From positions 1,104,364-1,168,363 of the forward strand of contig NZ_FRBR01000001.1 in assembly GCF_900142665.1 (NCBI RefSeq): a stretch of DNA of 64,000 bases, given 5' to 3'. The notes beneath the pieces were generated by a model, which saw only the letters and a program-made list of their open reading frames with translations, was not told the DNA's origin and searched no databases. This stretch comes from Roseovarius pacificus (GTDB taxonomy: Bacteria > Pseudomonadota > Alphaproteobacteria > Rhodobacterales > Rhodobacteraceae). Numbering within the stretch: the stretch's first letter is position 1; every line of letters starts with the position of its first letter. The position numbers were made by a program, and so were the translations under genes. Positions 39,619 to 51,022 of this stretch are shown here, piece by piece.

Positions 39619-41229
39619 TTAGCTACCGAACCACCAACGGCTGCAAGCGCGCGCGCCGTCCATCTGCCAGCTCGGCGCCAGATCGGGGCCGTGCTGCACA
39701 TTCTTGCGGCGGGCATAGACGAAATTCGAGAAGAACGGGATCAGCGTGCCGCCATCGTCACGAGCCAGCATCGCCATTTCACGATACATCTCGGCACGAA
39801 GGTCGTTGTCCAGCTCACCCTTTGCCTGAAGCAACAGTTCGTTGAAACGTTCGTTCTGCCAGTGGCTTTCGTTCCAGGCCGCATCGTCCTTGTAAGCCAG
39901 CGAGTACATCACGTCCGGGGTCGGACGCGCGCCCCACTGTACCACGCACCACGGATCTTTCAGCCACACATCCGAATAGTATCCGTCGCTTGGCGAACGA
40001 TTGACCCTGATGTCGATCCCGGATGCCTTGGCCTGCTCGGAGAACAGAACGCACATATCGACCGCCCCCGAAAAGACCGAGTCAGCCACCTTGAGTTCGA
40101 CAGACAGCCCCTCGGCCCCGGCCTTCTTCAGCAGTGACTTGGCCTGATCCGGATCGTATTCGCGCTGCGGGATATCCTCGGGCCAATAAGGCATCGCGGG
40201 CGAATGGTGGAAATCATTGCCTGCCGTCGCAGTGTTGAACGTGATTTTCTCGATCACTTCCTGACGGTTCATGGACAGCTTGATGGCATTGCGCACATCG
40301 ACATTGTCGAACGGCGCCTGATCGCAGAACATCGGCATCGTGATCGCCGCCGCCGACGGTACATTGTCGATCTCGATATTCGGATCGCGCTGTAACAGGG
40401 CCAATGTCTTGAGCTCGATCTGGGTAATGCCATCGACATCACCGGTCACAAGCGCAGTCTGGCGCGCATTCGGATCGTTGAGAACGGTAATCGTGACCTC
40501 GTCGAAATACGCACCCTCCAGATGCCAGTCGTCGTGGCGCACCAGATGGTAATTCACACCGAACTCGGTTTCGACCAGCTTGTACGGGCCGCACCCGTCG
40601 CCTGACTGCCAGTTCAGCGTGCCATCCTCGTTGGCAGGACAGATCGCAAAGTGGTAGTCCGTCATCAGCCAAGGCAGATCCGCATTCCCCGAGCCCAGCT
40701 TGATGGTGATCGAATGATCGCCGTTATCGGTAACGTCCTCGACATCCGTCAATAGCGCCTTCGCCGCCGATGTGGAACTTTCACCCCGGTGATGGTTCAG
40801 CGAGGCGACGACATCCGCGGCCGTTACCTTTTTACCGCTATGGAACGTCGCTCTGTCGTTCAGTTTGAACGTCCATTCCCTGGCATCCGGCGTGGCCGAC
40901 CATTCAGATGCAACATCCGGCCCGAGGGAGCCATCGGACTCGATCAGGGTCAGATAGCTGCGGAACGTGTGGATCAGCATGATTGTCGAATAGGTCACAT
41001 AAGTGCCCGGATCATGGCTGTCCGACGTATTGCCGTCATGTGCCCCAAGACGAAAATGACCGCCCTGCGTGGGGGCGGCGTTGGCTTGTGTGGTCCACAG
41101 GCCCGTTGCTGCCGAGGCAGACAGACCTGCTGCCATCGAATAGTTCATGAAGGACCGGCGTGATACCTTTCCCTCACGGGCGGCATCTGCAAGCCGGTCA
41201 ATAAGACCCTGATCTTTTACGGTTTTCAT
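39619..41229 (-). CDS. ABC transporter substrate-binding protein, copy 2
   Basis: 536 residues, solute-binding family 5. The N-terminus carries a twin-arginine signal (SRRSFMNYSMAAG, about 23-35) with an Ala-rich hydrophobic core and cleavage near QANAAP, so it is exported folded by Tat. The mature part has the family features (LGPDVASEWSATPDAREWTF; SGKKVTAADVVASLNHH; ALVTGDVDGITQIE). Its neighbour upstream is a close paralogue of the same length. Ligand unknown; peptide, opine or related compounds are possible. Confidence 0.92.
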   Translation of the reverse strand: MKTVKDQGLIDRLADAAREGKVSRRSFMNYSMAAGLSASAATGLWTTQANAAPTQGGHFRLGAHDGNTSDSHDPGTYVTYSTIMLIHTFRSYLTLIESDGSLGPDVASEWSATPDAREWTFKLNDRATFHSGKKVTAADVVASLNHHRGESSTSAAKALLTDVEDVTDNGDHSITIKLGSGNADLPWLMTDYHFAICPANEDGTLNWQSGDGCGPYKLVETEFGVNYHLVRHDDWHLEGAYFDEVTITVLNDPNARQTALVTGDVDGITQIELKTLALLQRDPNIEIDNVPSAAAITMPMFCDQAPFDNVDVRNAIKLSMNRQEVIEKITFNTATAGNDFHHSPAMPYWPEDIPQREYDPDQAKSLLKKAGAEGLSVELKVADSVFSGAVDMCVLFSEQAKASGIDIRVNRSPSDGYYSDVWLKDPWCVVQWGARPTPDVMYSLAYKDDAAWNESHWQNERFNELLLQAKGELDNDLRAEMYREMAMLARDDGGTLIPFFSNFVYARRKNVQHGPDLAPSWQMDGARACSRWWFGS

Positions 41230-41392
41230 GTCGTCTCCCTAGATGGCTTCTGAGCGCCTCGCTCATGCTGCGTACCGGTACCGCGGCAAGGCGCACTTAT
41301 TTGCTTTTTCTTACCCGTCATACAGCGGGCCAACTGGTTACTTTCTTCTGATCTTACCCCCTTGTTCTTTGCTTCATACCTGCAGAAGGGAA

Positions 41393-41421
41393 AGGTCCGG
41401 CGCCCTGTCGGCGCCGAACCT
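41393..41421 (-). terminator. Stem-loop between the two binding-protein genes
   Basis: On the - strand AGGTTCGGCGCC pairs with GGCGCCGGACCT (one G-T pair) around GACAG, followed by TTCCCTT. It lies 14 bases after the first binding-protein stop and may give partial termination. Confidence 0.6.
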
Positions 41422-41435
41422 GAATTATTCCACGA

Positions 41436-43046
41436 TCAGCTTGCGAACCACCAACGGCTGGGTGCCCGCGCACCATCCAGTTCCCAACTGGCCGCCAGAC
41501 TATCGCCGCGCATCACGTTGCTGCGGCGCGCGTAGACGAAGTTGTTGAACATCGGAATGATCGTGCCGCCATCATCGCGGGCAAGCATCGCCATCTCGCG
41601 ATACATTTCCGCCCGCAGGTCGTTGTCCAGCTCGGACTTGGCCTGAAGCAGCAGTTCGTTAAAGCGCTCATTCTGCCAACGGCTTTCGTTCCACGCCGCG
41701 TCAGATTTGTAAGCCAGTGTATACATCACGTCAGGCGTCGGGCGCGCGCCCCAGGATACGGCGCAAAACGGCTTTTTCAGCCAGACATCCGAATAATAGC
41801 CATCGTTCGGCTCACGCACGACCCTCACATTGATCCCTGCCGCCTTGGCCTGCTCGGCATAGAGCACACACATATCCACCGCACCCGAAAACAGACTGTC
41901 AGCCGTGGAAACGTTGACGGTAATCCCCTCGGCACCGGCCTTCTTCAGAAGTGATCTGGCCTGATCCGGATCGTATTCCCGCTGCGGGATATCCTCGGGC
42001 CAATAGGGTTGTGCCGGCGAATGATGGAAATCGTTACCTTTGGTCGCGGCGCCGAAAGCGATTTTCTCGATAATCTCATCGCGGTTCATCGACAGTTTCA
42101 GCGCATTCCGGACATCCACATTATCAAATGGCGTGGTATCGCAGAACATCGGCATGGTGATCGCCGCCGCCGAAGGAACGTTCTCGATCTCGATATTCGG
42201 GTCCCGCTGCAACAATGCCGATGTCTTGAGGTCGATCAACGAAACCGCATCCACATCACCCGTCACCAGTGCGGTCTGGCGCGCATTCGGATCGTTCAGG
42301 ACCAGCATTTCAAGCGCGTCGAAATAGGCGCCTTCCAGATGCCATCCGTCGTGGCGGCTCAGCGAGAAGCCAACACCCCATTCCCCCTTGTCGATCTTAT
42401 AGGGGCCCGAGCCATCACCGGATTCCCAGTTTGCACTGCCATCCTCGTTGGCCGGACAAACGGCAAGGTGGTAGTCGGTCATCAGCCACGGCAGGTCGGC
42501 GATGCCGCTTTCCAGCGTGACGATCACCGCATGATCACCATCGGCCGCAATATCGGTCACCGATGCCAACAACGCCTTGGCCGCGGATGTCGACTTGTCA
42601 CCGCGATGGTGATTCAGCGATGCAATAACGTCCTCGGACGTCACTGGCTTGCCACTGTGGAATACGGCATTCGGATTGATCTCGAACGTCCAGACCGATG
42701 CGTCTTCATTGGCCGACCAGCTGCTGGCAAGGTCCGGCCCCAGAGAACCGTCAGACTCGATCTGCGTCAGGTAGCTGCGGTACTGGTGAGCAAGATAAAT
42801 CTGCTGACGCGACACATATTGCCCCGGATCGTGCGTGTCCGAAGAATTGCCGTCATGCACACCGAAACGGAAGGTGCCACCACGCTGAGGCGCCGCATTG
42901 GCAGCGCTTCCCCAAAGACCGGTCGCCGCCGATGCGGTTACCCCTGCGGCCATCGAATAATGCATGAAGGACCGCCGGGAAATGCGCCCTTCACGGGCGG
43001 CATCCGCCAAGCGGTCCATCAATGGCTGATCGCTAACATGTTTCAT
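41436..43046 (-). CDS. ABC transporter substrate-binding protein, copy 1
   Basis: 536 residues, paralogous to the next gene along its whole length, including the Tat signal (SRRSFMHYSMAAG) and the C-terminus (LDGARAPSRWWFAS). Differences cluster in mature-domain surface stretches (for example DALEMLVLNDPNARQTALVT against DEVTITVLNDPNARQTALVT), so the two may differ in ligand range or affinity. First gene of the transporter operon, behind a promoter with an embedded palindrome. Secreted to the periplasm. Confidence 0.92.
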   Translation of the reverse strand: MKHVSDQPLMDRLADAAREGRISRRSFMHYSMAAGVTASAATGLWGSAANAAPQRGGTFRFGVHDGNSSDTHDPGQYVSRQQIYLAHQYRSYLTQIESDGSLGPDLASSWSANEDASVWTFEINPNAVFHSGKPVTSEDVIASLNHHRGDKSTSAAKALLASVTDIAADGDHAVIVTLESGIADLPWLMTDYHLAVCPANEDGSANWESGDGSGPYKIDKGEWGVGFSLSRHDGWHLEGAYFDALEMLVLNDPNARQTALVTGDVDAVSLIDLKTSALLQRDPNIEIENVPSAAAITMPMFCDTTPFDNVDVRNALKLSMNRDEIIEKIAFGAATKGNDFHHSPAQPYWPEDIPQREYDPDQARSLLKKAGAEGITVNVSTADSLFSGAVDMCVLYAEQAKAAGINVRVVREPNDGYYSDVWLKKPFCAVSWGARPTPDVMYTLAYKSDAAWNESRWQNERFNELLLQAKSELDNDLRAEMYREMAMLARDDGGTIIPMFNNFVYARRSNVMRGDSLAASWELDGARAPSRWWFAS

Positions 43047-43086
43047 ATTTTCTCCCTGGATTTGCCGGGTTAGGGCCGGTCTGTGT

Positions 43087-43120
43087 AGCTGTATTATACA
43101 GCTTCACTCCGGATTGACAT
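43087..43120 (-). promoter_or_regulatory. Promoter of the ABC operon with operator over the -10 box
   Basis: On the - strand ATGTCA (43115-43120) and TATAAT (43093-43098) are 16 bases apart. The -10 box lies inside a perfect palindrome AGCTGTAT-T-ATACAGCT (43087-43103, + strand reading), the size and symmetry expected of a GntR- or LacI-type operator. A repressor bound there would block polymerase. No regulator gene is adjacent; 43121-43344 is AT-rich and empty. Confidence 0.6.
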
Positions 43121-43344
43121 ATCGGGTAGCCCAATAACGACATGTACCAAACAAAACACGAAATCCGCCCCGCTTCTACCCTCTAGGTGCTGGTTTCAAA
43201 TTTTTTTTTATGTTTATCCGATAGATAAAGAAACTATGCAGCATAATGCGCCGACAAAACCCGCACTCCAGCGCAAGCAACTATTCCAAAAGCGACATCA
43301 AGACGCCCTGATCAGAAGATCAAATCCGATGGCTTGCCTGTAAT

Positions 43345-44658
43345 TCAGCTCGATTCCCGGCGCGTCCGAAGACGGGAAAAGTAATCAAGGCGCTTCTTCA
43401 ATTCGCGCTCGAAACCACGCTCGACAGGCTGATACAGAACAGGCCGTTTCACCCCTTCCGGAAAGTAATTCTGACCCGAAAAACCATCTTCGGCATCATG
43501 GTCATAGGCGTAGCCTGCGCCATATCCCTGCTCTTTCATCAGCTTCGTCGGCGCGTTCAGAATATGCCGGGGCGGTGGCTCGCTTCCGGTCTTCTTCGCC
43601 TCGCGCATGGCCGCCTTGAAAGCCGCATAGCCCGCATTCGACTTGGGAGCGAGCGCAAGGTAGATCACCGCCTGCGCCAGGGCCAGTTCGCCTTCGGGGC
43701 TTCCAAGGCGTTCGTAGGTTTCCCAGGCATGCAGGCAAATGGTTTGCGCGTGGCTGTCGGCAAGGCCGATATCCTCGACCGCCATGCGCGTGATACGCCG
43801 CGCCAGATAACGCGGGTCCTCCCCCCCGGCCAGCATCCGCGCATACCAGTACAAAGCTGCATCCGGGTCGGAGCCGCGCACCGATTTGTGCAGGGCCGAA
43901 ATCAGATTGTAATGCTCATCCCCGCCCTTGTCATATTTCGCCGCCCGCCGCATCAGCCGCGCCCCAAGGGCCTGTGCATCCAGTTTGCCGTCCACCTTCC
44001 AGGCAGTGACCTGTTCGATCAGGTTCAACAATGCACGCCCGTCGCCATCGGCCATTTCCAACAGCGCCTCACGCGCCGGACCGTCCAATGGCAACGGCTT
44101 ACCCAGCTCCCCCTCGGCCCGCTGCGCCAGCCGCTCCAGATCGGCCAGGTTCAACCGTTCCAACACCAATACCTGCGCACGGCTCAGAAGGGCGGCGTTC
44201 AACTCGAAGCTGGGGTTTTCCGTAGTCGCCCCCACCAAAAGGATCGTTCCATCCTCCATATGGGGCAGAAAACTGTCCTGCTGGGCCTTGTTGAAGCGAT
44301 GGATCTCATCCACGAACAGCAACGTCCCCTGCCCGTTCGCGCGGCGATGTCGGGCCTCCTCAAACACCTTTTTCAATTCGGCAACGCCGCTGAAAATGGC
44401 GCTGATCTGTACGAAATGCAGATCGGTTTCATCGGCCAGAAGCCGGGCGATGGTGGTCTTGCCCACCCCCGGCGGCCCCCAGAACACCAGTGACGACAGG
44501 CTCCCCGAACCGAGCATGACCCCAAGCGGGGCCTCAGCCCCGAGCACCTGTTCCTGTCCGATGACGTCGGACAGGCTACGCGGGCGCAAACGATCGGCCA
44601 GCGGGCGGGGGGCGCTGTCGGGGGGCGTTTCGCCGGGGGTGTCGAAAAGATCGGCCAT
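43345..44658 (-). CDS. rarA: Replication-associated recombination protein RarA
   Basis: 437 residues of the AAA+ clamp-loader-like family: LADRLRPRSLSDVIGQEQVL, Walker A WGPPGVGKTT, Walker B LLFVDEIHRFNK, sensor LVGATTENPSFELN, and the C-terminal tetramer domain with DPDAALYWYARMLAGGEDP. Acts at stalled forks. It begins 3 bases after the stop of the DegP-like gene, so the two are co-transcribed. Confidence 0.95.
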   Translation of the reverse strand: MADLFDTPGETPPDSAPRPLADRLRPRSLSDVIGQEQVLGAEAPLGVMLGSGSLSSLVFWGPPGVGKTTIARLLADETDLHFVQISAIFSGVAELKKVFEEARHRRANGQGTLLFVDEIHRFNKAQQDSFLPHMEDGTILLVGATTENPSFELNAALLSRAQVLVLERLNLADLERLAQRAEGELGKPLPLDGPAREALLEMADGDGRALLNLIEQVTAWKVDGKLDAQALGARLMRRAAKYDKGGDEHYNLISALHKSVRGSDPDAALYWYARMLAGGEDPRYLARRITRMAVEDIGLADSHAQTICLHAWETYERLGSPEGELALAQAVIYLALAPKSNAGYAAFKAAMREAKKTGSEPPPRHILNAPTKLMKEQGYGAGYAYDHDAEDGFSGQNYFPEGVKRPVLYQPVERGFERELKKRLDYFSRLRTRRESS

Positions 44659-44661
44659 GGA

Positions 44662-46041
44662 TTACAGCCTGAACCGCATGACCAAACGCTGCCCGGCGCG
44701 TTGTATCTCGAGGGTCAACCACCCCTCCGCCCCGGCCAGAAGCGCCTGCGCCACATCGGTATCGGAACACTCGGCCCCGTTGATCGTGCGCAAGATATCG
44801 CCCGGTCGCAGCCCGACGCGCGCGCCGATCTGGCCCGGATCGTCCACCACAACCCCCTTGGCGGCGAGCGGCAGGTCGTGTTCTGCCACGACCACCGGAT
44901 TGATGGTCGAGAGCACCATCCCCGGAATGGCCGATCTGCGACCTGTTTCCACCTGTGCCCGTGGCGGCTCGTTCGGCGGGGCGGTCAGGGCCAGCGTGAT
45001 GTCCTCGGCCTGCCCGTCGCGAATACGCGTGATGGTGGTCTCCGCCCCCAGACCCGCCACCGACATCCGGAAAATCATTTCCGCGGGGGTATTTACCGGC
45101 TGACCGTCCACCGCGGTGATCACGTCGCCCGCAGCCACCCCCGCCGCGGCAAAGCCGCTTTGCGGATGCACCTCGGAAATCACCAGTCCGCCGGGCCGGT
45201 CCAGCCCCAGCCCTTCGGCCATGTCCGCCGTGACGGGCTGACCGCCAAGGCCCGCCCAAGGCCGTTGAAATTCGGTTTCGCCTGCGCGGGCCTGCGCCAC
45301 GAACTGCGCCACGAGCGCGGATGGGATGGCAAAACCGATTCCGTTGGATCCTCCCGATCTGCTGAGGATTTGCGTATTTATTCCAATGAGTTGACCATTC
45401 ACATCCACCAGTGCCCCGCCCGAGTTTCCGGGATTGATCGGCGCGTCGGTCTGAATGAAGTATCCCCGCCCGTTACCGGTGGCGGTGCCGGATCGCGCCA
45501 ATCCCGAGACGATACCGCTGCTGACGGTCTGGCCCACACCGAACGGGTTGCCAATGGCCAACACCAGTTCGCCCACCTCGACGCTGTCGCTGTTGCGCAG
45601 GGGCAGCGCGGGCATGTCGGGGGCGTTTTCCAACTGAAGGATGGCCAGATCGCTTTCTTCGTCGGACAGGAGGACGCTTGCGGAGAACTCGCGTCGGTCG
45701 TTCAGGGCCACGCGGATGTCCGTGGCCTCGCCCACAACGTGGTAATTGGACACGACAATACCGTCCGCCGACAGGATGACACCGGAGCCGAGCGAGTTCT
45801 GAACACGTTGCTGCGGAACATCGAAGTTCCTGAAAAGGTTCTGAAAAAACGGATCGCGGCTGAACGGACTGGAGCGCACGTTGACGATCCGGCGCGCGTA
45901 GATGTTGACCACGGCCGGAGCGGTGCGCTTGACCACAGGCGCGAACCCGAGGGAAATTTCGGCCTGGCTGGTCGGCACGCGGGTTTCGGCCCGGACGGGG
46001 CCGGCAAGGCAGATCAGAACAATGCAAAACGCCCGGATCAC
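44662..46041 (-). CDS. Periplasmic HtrA/DegP-type serine protease
   Basis: 459 residues. The start is GTG 46041, supported by GGAGGAAG 5 bases upstream; the ATG at 46095 lacks a site. A signal peptide (VIRAFCIVLICLAGPVRA) is cleaved before ETRVP. The trypsin-like triad is His in SNYHVVG, Asp in ESDLAIL and Ser in NPGNSGGAL. Two PDZ domains follow (GLVISEVHPQSGFAAAG; GQIGARVGLRPGDILRTING). A DegQ/DegP-like envelope quality protease. Confidence 0.93.
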   Translation of the reverse strand: MIRAFCIVLICLAGPVRAETRVPTSQAEISLGFAPVVKRTAPAVVNIYARRIVNVRSSPFSRDPFFQNLFRNFDVPQQRVQNSLGSGVILSADGIVVSNYHVVGEATDIRVALNDRREFSASVLLSDEESDLAILQLENAPDMPALPLRNSDSVEVGELVLAIGNPFGVGQTVSSGIVSGLARSGTATGNGRGYFIQTDAPINPGNSGGALVDVNGQLIGINTQILSRSGGSNGIGFAIPSALVAQFVAQARAGETEFQRPWAGLGGQPVTADMAEGLGLDRPGGLVISEVHPQSGFAAAGVAAGDVITAVDGQPVNTPAEMIFRMSVAGLGAETTITRIRDGQAEDITLALTAPPNEPPRAQVETGRRSAIPGMVLSTINPVVVAEHDLPLAAKGVVVDDPGQIGARVGLRPGDILRTINGAECSDTDVAQALLAGAEGWLTLEIQRAGQRLVMRFRL

Positions 46042-46144
46042 GTGTCTTCCTCCAAACCTGTGTGCCTGAAACATATGCGAAGAGGGGCCGGGCAATGCAA
46101 CCGCCGCGTTCTCTTCGGGGCGAAAATCGCCGTCCCGAAAGGCA

Positions 46145-46173
46145 AAGGCCCCCGCCGATCCGGCGAGGGCCTT
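46145..46173 (-). terminator. Terminator after rplQ
   Basis: On the - strand AAGGCCCTCGCCG pairs with CGGCGGGGGCCTT around GAT, followed by TGCCTTT. It starts 28 bases after the rplQ stop and closes the ribosomal cluster. Confidence 0.75.
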
Positions 46174-46200
46174 GAAAAGAAACCGTTTGGTTTCAATGCT

Positions 46201-46626
46201 TTATTCTTCGTCTGTGGCCGCTTCTTCTGCTGCGGTGCGGGCGCGGTCAGCGGCGCCTTTGGCATCGACGTCGCGATCGACGAATTCGATGATGGCCATC
46301 GGGGCCATGTCGCCATAGCGGAAGCCGGCCTTGAGGACGCGGACGTAACCGCCCTGACGATCCTTGTAGCGCGGGCCCAGAACGTCGAACAGTTTCGCGA
46401 CGTATTGGTCCTGCTTGAGCTGGGCGGCGGCCTGACGGCGGGCGTGCATATCCCCACGTTTTCCGAGGGTTACCAGCTTTTCGACGATACGGCGCAGTTC
46501 CTTGGCCTTGGGCAGGGTCGTCTTGATCTGCTCATGCTCGATCAGCGATCCGGCCATGTTGGCCCACAGGGCCTTGCGGTGTTCGTGGGTACGGTTGAGG
46601 CGGCGGTAGCCTTTTGCGTGACGCAT
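46201..46626 (-). CDS. rplQ: 50S ribosomal protein L17
   Basis: 141 residues, [20 protein letters not shown] onward, with the usual core and a 14-residue acidic Ala/Glu tail beyond the E. coli length. Start ATG 46626 is the family start. Last gene of the alpha segment, 180 bases after rpoA and separated from it by a repeat element; a terminator follows. Confidence 0.98.
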   Translation of the reverse strand: MRHAKGYRRLNRTHEHRKALWANMAGSLIEHEQIKTTLPKAKELRRIVEKLVTLGKRGDMHARRQAAAQLKQDQYVAKLFDVLGPRYKDRQGGYVRVLKAGFRYGDMAPMAIIEFVDRDVDAKGAADRARTAAEEAATDEE

Positions 46627-46708
46627 TTTCAGTCTCCTAAACGTGTTTTGCTTTGTCTGGCCGGCGATGCGTGTCACCGACTCTCCTTGGGGCGGATGCC
46701 CGAGTGAA

Positions 46709-46755
46709 TTTCGTACGTTTCGTACAAGGTGTACGCGGGTTTTGTACGAAACCCG
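46709..46755. repeat. Dispersed GTACAAA element, copy 2
   Basis: TTTCGTAC (46710-46716 region) is followed by GTTTCGTACAA-N4-TACGCGG (46717-46738) and by a hairpin GGGTTT-TGTACG-AAACCC (46738-46755 region). The central block matches 12796-12817 except in the 4 middle bases. It fills the rplQ-rpoA gap and could influence transcript folding or carry a promoter. Confidence 0.6.
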
Positions 46756-46807
46756 GGGATGTTACCGGGCGGTGTGTCCATCAGGGACGCATCGCCCGGC
46801 AAAAACC

Positions 46808-47824
46808 TCAGAACTGGTCTTCGTATTTCTTGGCCAGGTCTTCGATATTGTCCGGCGGCCAGTCCTCGACATCCATGCCGAGGTGCAGGCCCATGCCCGA
46901 CAGAACCTCTTTGATCTCGTTGAGCGACTTGCGGCCGAAGTTCGGCGTGCGCAGCATTTCTGCTTCGGTCTTCTGGATGAGATCGCCGATGTAGACGATG
47001 TTGTCGTTCTTGAGGCAGTTCGCGGAGCGCACCGACAGTTCCAGCTCGTCCACTTTCTTGAGCAGGAGCGGGTTGAACTCCAGCCCCTCGTCCTCAGACT
47101 CGCGACCGGCGGACTCGGGCTCTTCGAAGTTGACGAAGATCGACAGTTGATCCTGAAGGATACGGGCGGCAAAGGCCACGGCATCGTCCGGGGTGATCGA
47201 GCCGTCGGTTTCGACCTTCATGGTCAGCTTGTCGTAATCCAGCACCTGGCCCTCACGGGTGGGCTGCACATCGTAGCTGACTTTCTTGACCGGCGAATAG
47301 ATGGCGTCGATCGGGATCAGGCCGATGGGCGCATCTTCGGGCTTGTTCTTGTCGGCGGCGACATAGCCCTTGCCGGTGTTGACGGTCAGTTCCATGAACA
47401 GGTCCGCGCCTTCGTCGAGGTGACAGATGACGTGTTCCTTGTTCAGGATTTCGATGCCCGCGCTGTCCGAGATGTCGGCGGCGGTCACGACGGCCGGACC
47501 CTTGACCGAAATCGACAGGCGCTTGGGCCCTTCGACTTCCATGCGCAGGGCGACGCCCTTGAGGTTCAGCACGATGTCGGTGACATCTTCGCGCACACCG
47601 GCAACCGAGCTGAATTCATGCAGCACGTTGTCGATCTGAACGCTGGTGATGGCCGCGCCCTGAAGCGAGGACAACAGAACGCGGCGCAGCGCGTTGCCAA
47701 GTGTCAGGCCAAAGCCACGCTCCAGCGGTTCGGCGATGACGGTCGCCTGACGCAGCGGGTCATTGCCCGGCTTGACGTCGAGCTGAGTCGGCTTGATCAG
47801 TTCTGCCCAATTCTTATGGATCAT
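46808..47824 (-). CDS. rpoA: RNA polymerase alpha subunit
   Basis: 338 residues: N-terminal dimerisation domain ([36 protein letters not shown]) and C-terminal DNA- and activator-binding domain ([40 protein letters not shown]). Start 47824 by family. Follows rpsK by 110 bases; rpsD, which lies between them in E. coli, is absent here. Confidence 0.98.
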   Translation of the reverse strand: MIHKNWAELIKPTQLDVKPGNDPLRQATVIAEPLERGFGLTLGNALRRVLLSSLQGAAITSVQIDNVLHEFSSVAGVREDVTDIVLNLKGVALRMEVEGPKRLSISVKGPAVVTAADISDSAGIEILNKEHVICHLDEGADLFMELTVNTGKGYVAADKNKPEDAPIGLIPIDAIYSPVKKVSYDVQPTREGQVLDYDKLTMKVETDGSITPDDAVAFAARILQDQLSIFVNFEEPESAGRESEDEGLEFNPLLLKKVDELELSVRSANCLKNDNIVYIGDLIQKTEAEMLRTPNFGRKSLNEIKEVLSGMGLHLGMDVEDWPPDNIEDLAKKYEDQF

Positions 47825-47934
47825 GCGGTCCCTCCATTCCTGTCCCGGCTCCATGTCCAAAAGCACGGGACGCCCGAGGTTCAAATGACGGAGTGGGGCC
47901 GCGACAAAGGCGCAGCCCCACCCATTGAAATTAC

Positions 47935-48324
47935 TTAGACCCGGCGGCGTTTCGGCGGGCGGCAGCCGTTGTGAGCGATCGGCGTCACGTCACGGATCGA
48001 CGTGATGTTGAAGCCCACGGCAGCCAGCGCGCGCAGCGCCGATTCACGGCCCGAACCGGGGCCCTGAACTTCGACCTCGAGGGTCTTCATGCCGTGTTCC
48101 TGAGCCTTGCGGCCCGCATCCTCGGCGGCCATCTGGGCGGCATAGGGGGTCGACTTGCGCGAGCCCTTGAAGCCCATGGTGCCAGCCGACGACCACGAGA
48201 TCGCGTTGCCCTGGACGTCCGAGATCAGGATCTTGGTGTTGTTGAACGAAGAGTTCACATGAGCAACGCCGGTGGCGATGTTCTTGGAAACCTTTTTCTT
48301 GGTGCGACGGGTATCACGTGCCAT
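47935..48324 (-). CDS. rpsK: 30S ribosomal protein S11
   Basis: 129 residues, same length as E. coli S11, with [20 protein letters not shown] and the C-terminal [18 protein letters not shown]. Platform protein near the 3' end of 16S rRNA. 15 bases after rpsM. Confidence 0.98.
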   Translation of the reverse strand: MARDTRRTKKKVSKNIATGVAHVNSSFNNTKILISDVQGNAISWSSAGTMGFKGSRKSTPYAAQMAAEDAGRKAQEHGMKTLEVEVQGPGSGRESALRALAAVGFNITSIRDVTPIAHNGCRPPKRRRV

Positions 48325-48339
48325 TGGTTCAGCCCTCCC

Positions 48340-48708
48340 TTACTTCTTCTTGCCGGCGATGGGTTTCGCCGGGCCCTTGCGGGTGCGGGCATTGGTGTGC
48401 GTGCGCTGACCGCGAACCGGCAGGTTGCGGCGGTGACGCAGGCCGCGGTAGCAACCGAGGTCCATCAGGCGCTTGATGTTCATCTGCGTTTCACGGCGCA
48501 GGTCGCCTTCGACGGTGTAGTTGGCGTCGATATGTTCGCGCAGCGCCAGAGCTTCGGCATCCGAAAGCTCGTTGATGCGGCGGGTCTGGTCGATGCCGGT
48601 TGCTTCGCAGATGGCTTTGGCCGAAGAATGGCCGATACCGGTGATGTAGGTGAGGGCGATAGGCACCCGCTTGGAAGTCGGGAGGTTAACGCCGGCGATA
48701 CGTGCCAC
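48340..48708 (-). CDS. rpsM: 30S ribosomal protein S13
   Basis: 122 residues, [20 protein letters not shown] with the family ending [17 protein letters not shown]. Binds the 30S head and the 50S bridge. First gene of the alpha segment; rpmJ, often just upstream in other bacteria, is not here. It follows adk by about 190 bases. Confidence 0.98.
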   Translation of the reverse strand: MARIAGVNLPTSKRVPIALTYITGIGHSSAKAICEATGIDQTRRINELSDAEALALREHIDANYTVEGDLRRETQMNIKRLMDLGCYRGLRHRRNLPVRGQRTHTNARTRKGPAKPIAGKKK

Positions 48709-48877
48709 GTGTCATGTCCTTTCGTTGCGGTTCCGTAGTTCCAGAACCTTTTTTCACAACGTAAGCCCGAGGCAGGATGCATCGGGCCGCAGCTGAATTC
48801 AGGTGATCGGCCCTGACAGGGCCAGCCCCACGTCAGAATCGATTCCGCGTGGGATGGTGCTGGTTAGGGGCAATTTC

Positions 48878-48895
48878 GGGGGGCGTCAACCCCCC
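48878..48895 (-). terminator. Hairpin between adk and rpsM
   Basis: GGGGGG/CCCCCC stem with a 6-base loop, 5 bases after the adk stop. Lacks a T run on the - strand, so attenuation rather than full termination is likely. Confidence 0.4.
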
Positions 48896-48900
48896 TGCCC

Positions 48901-49541
48901 TCATTTGTCCAGCGCGCCCGCGATTGCGGCCTTGACCTCGTCGATCTCGCCCAGGCCGTCGATGGTGCTGAGCTGGCCCCTGGCGTAGTAATATCCGATC
49001 AGCGGCGAGGTCTTCTTGTAGTATTCCATCAGCCGTTGTTTGAGGCTTTCCTCGTTGTCGTCGGCGCGGCGCTTGAATTCGGTGCCGCCGCATTTGACGC
49101 ATTTGCCGTCCGCCGGGATCGGCTTGGTGATGTCGTTATAGACCTCACCGCAATTGGCGCAGGTCGAGCGCGCGGTGATGCGGCTGACCAGGGCCTCGTC
49201 ATCCACCTGCATCTCGATCACGGCATCGAGGGTTTCGCCCTGTTCCTCCAGCAACGCGGCCAGCGCATCGGCCTGCGGCAGCGTGCGCGGGAACCCGTCG
49301 AAGATGAAACCGCCCTTCTTGTCGCCTTGCAGCTTTTCGCGGATCAGGCCGATCACGATCTCGTCGGTGACGAGTTCGCCGCGGGCCATGACCTCGGCCA
49401 CCCTGTTGCCCATCTCGGTGCCGCTGTCCTTGGCTTCGCGCAGCATGTCGCCGGTCGAAAGCTGGATCATGTCACGGCCTTCGACGAGGATGTGAGCCTG
49501 AGTTCCCTTGCCGGCGCCCGGCGGTCCAAGAAGGATGATAT

Positions 49542-49545
<4 letters not shown>
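48901..49545 (-). CDS. adk: Adenylate kinase
   Basis: 214 residues, long type. P-loop [12 protein letters not shown] and the LID insertion carries four cysteines (CANC ... CVKCGG), so the LID binds zinc, unlike the E. coli enzyme. Balances AMP, ADP and ATP. Its ATG overlaps the secY stop by 4 bases, the common alphaproteobacterial secY-adk order. Confidence 0.97.
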
Positions 49546-50912
<1,367 letters not shown>

Positions 50913-51022
50913 GCGCGGTCTCTTTCAAGTGACAACGCCGCCACAAGCCGTTTTCCGGCCCAGGCGGCGTTTTCGGGAAAACTTAAGGGTATGTAAGCGG
51001 CACGCTGGCCGCTCACAACCTC

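Noticed and set aside
44701..46707. 668-residue + strand frame across the DegP and rplQ genes
   Set aside because: Runs antisense to two clearly real genes and a terminator; no recognisable domain.
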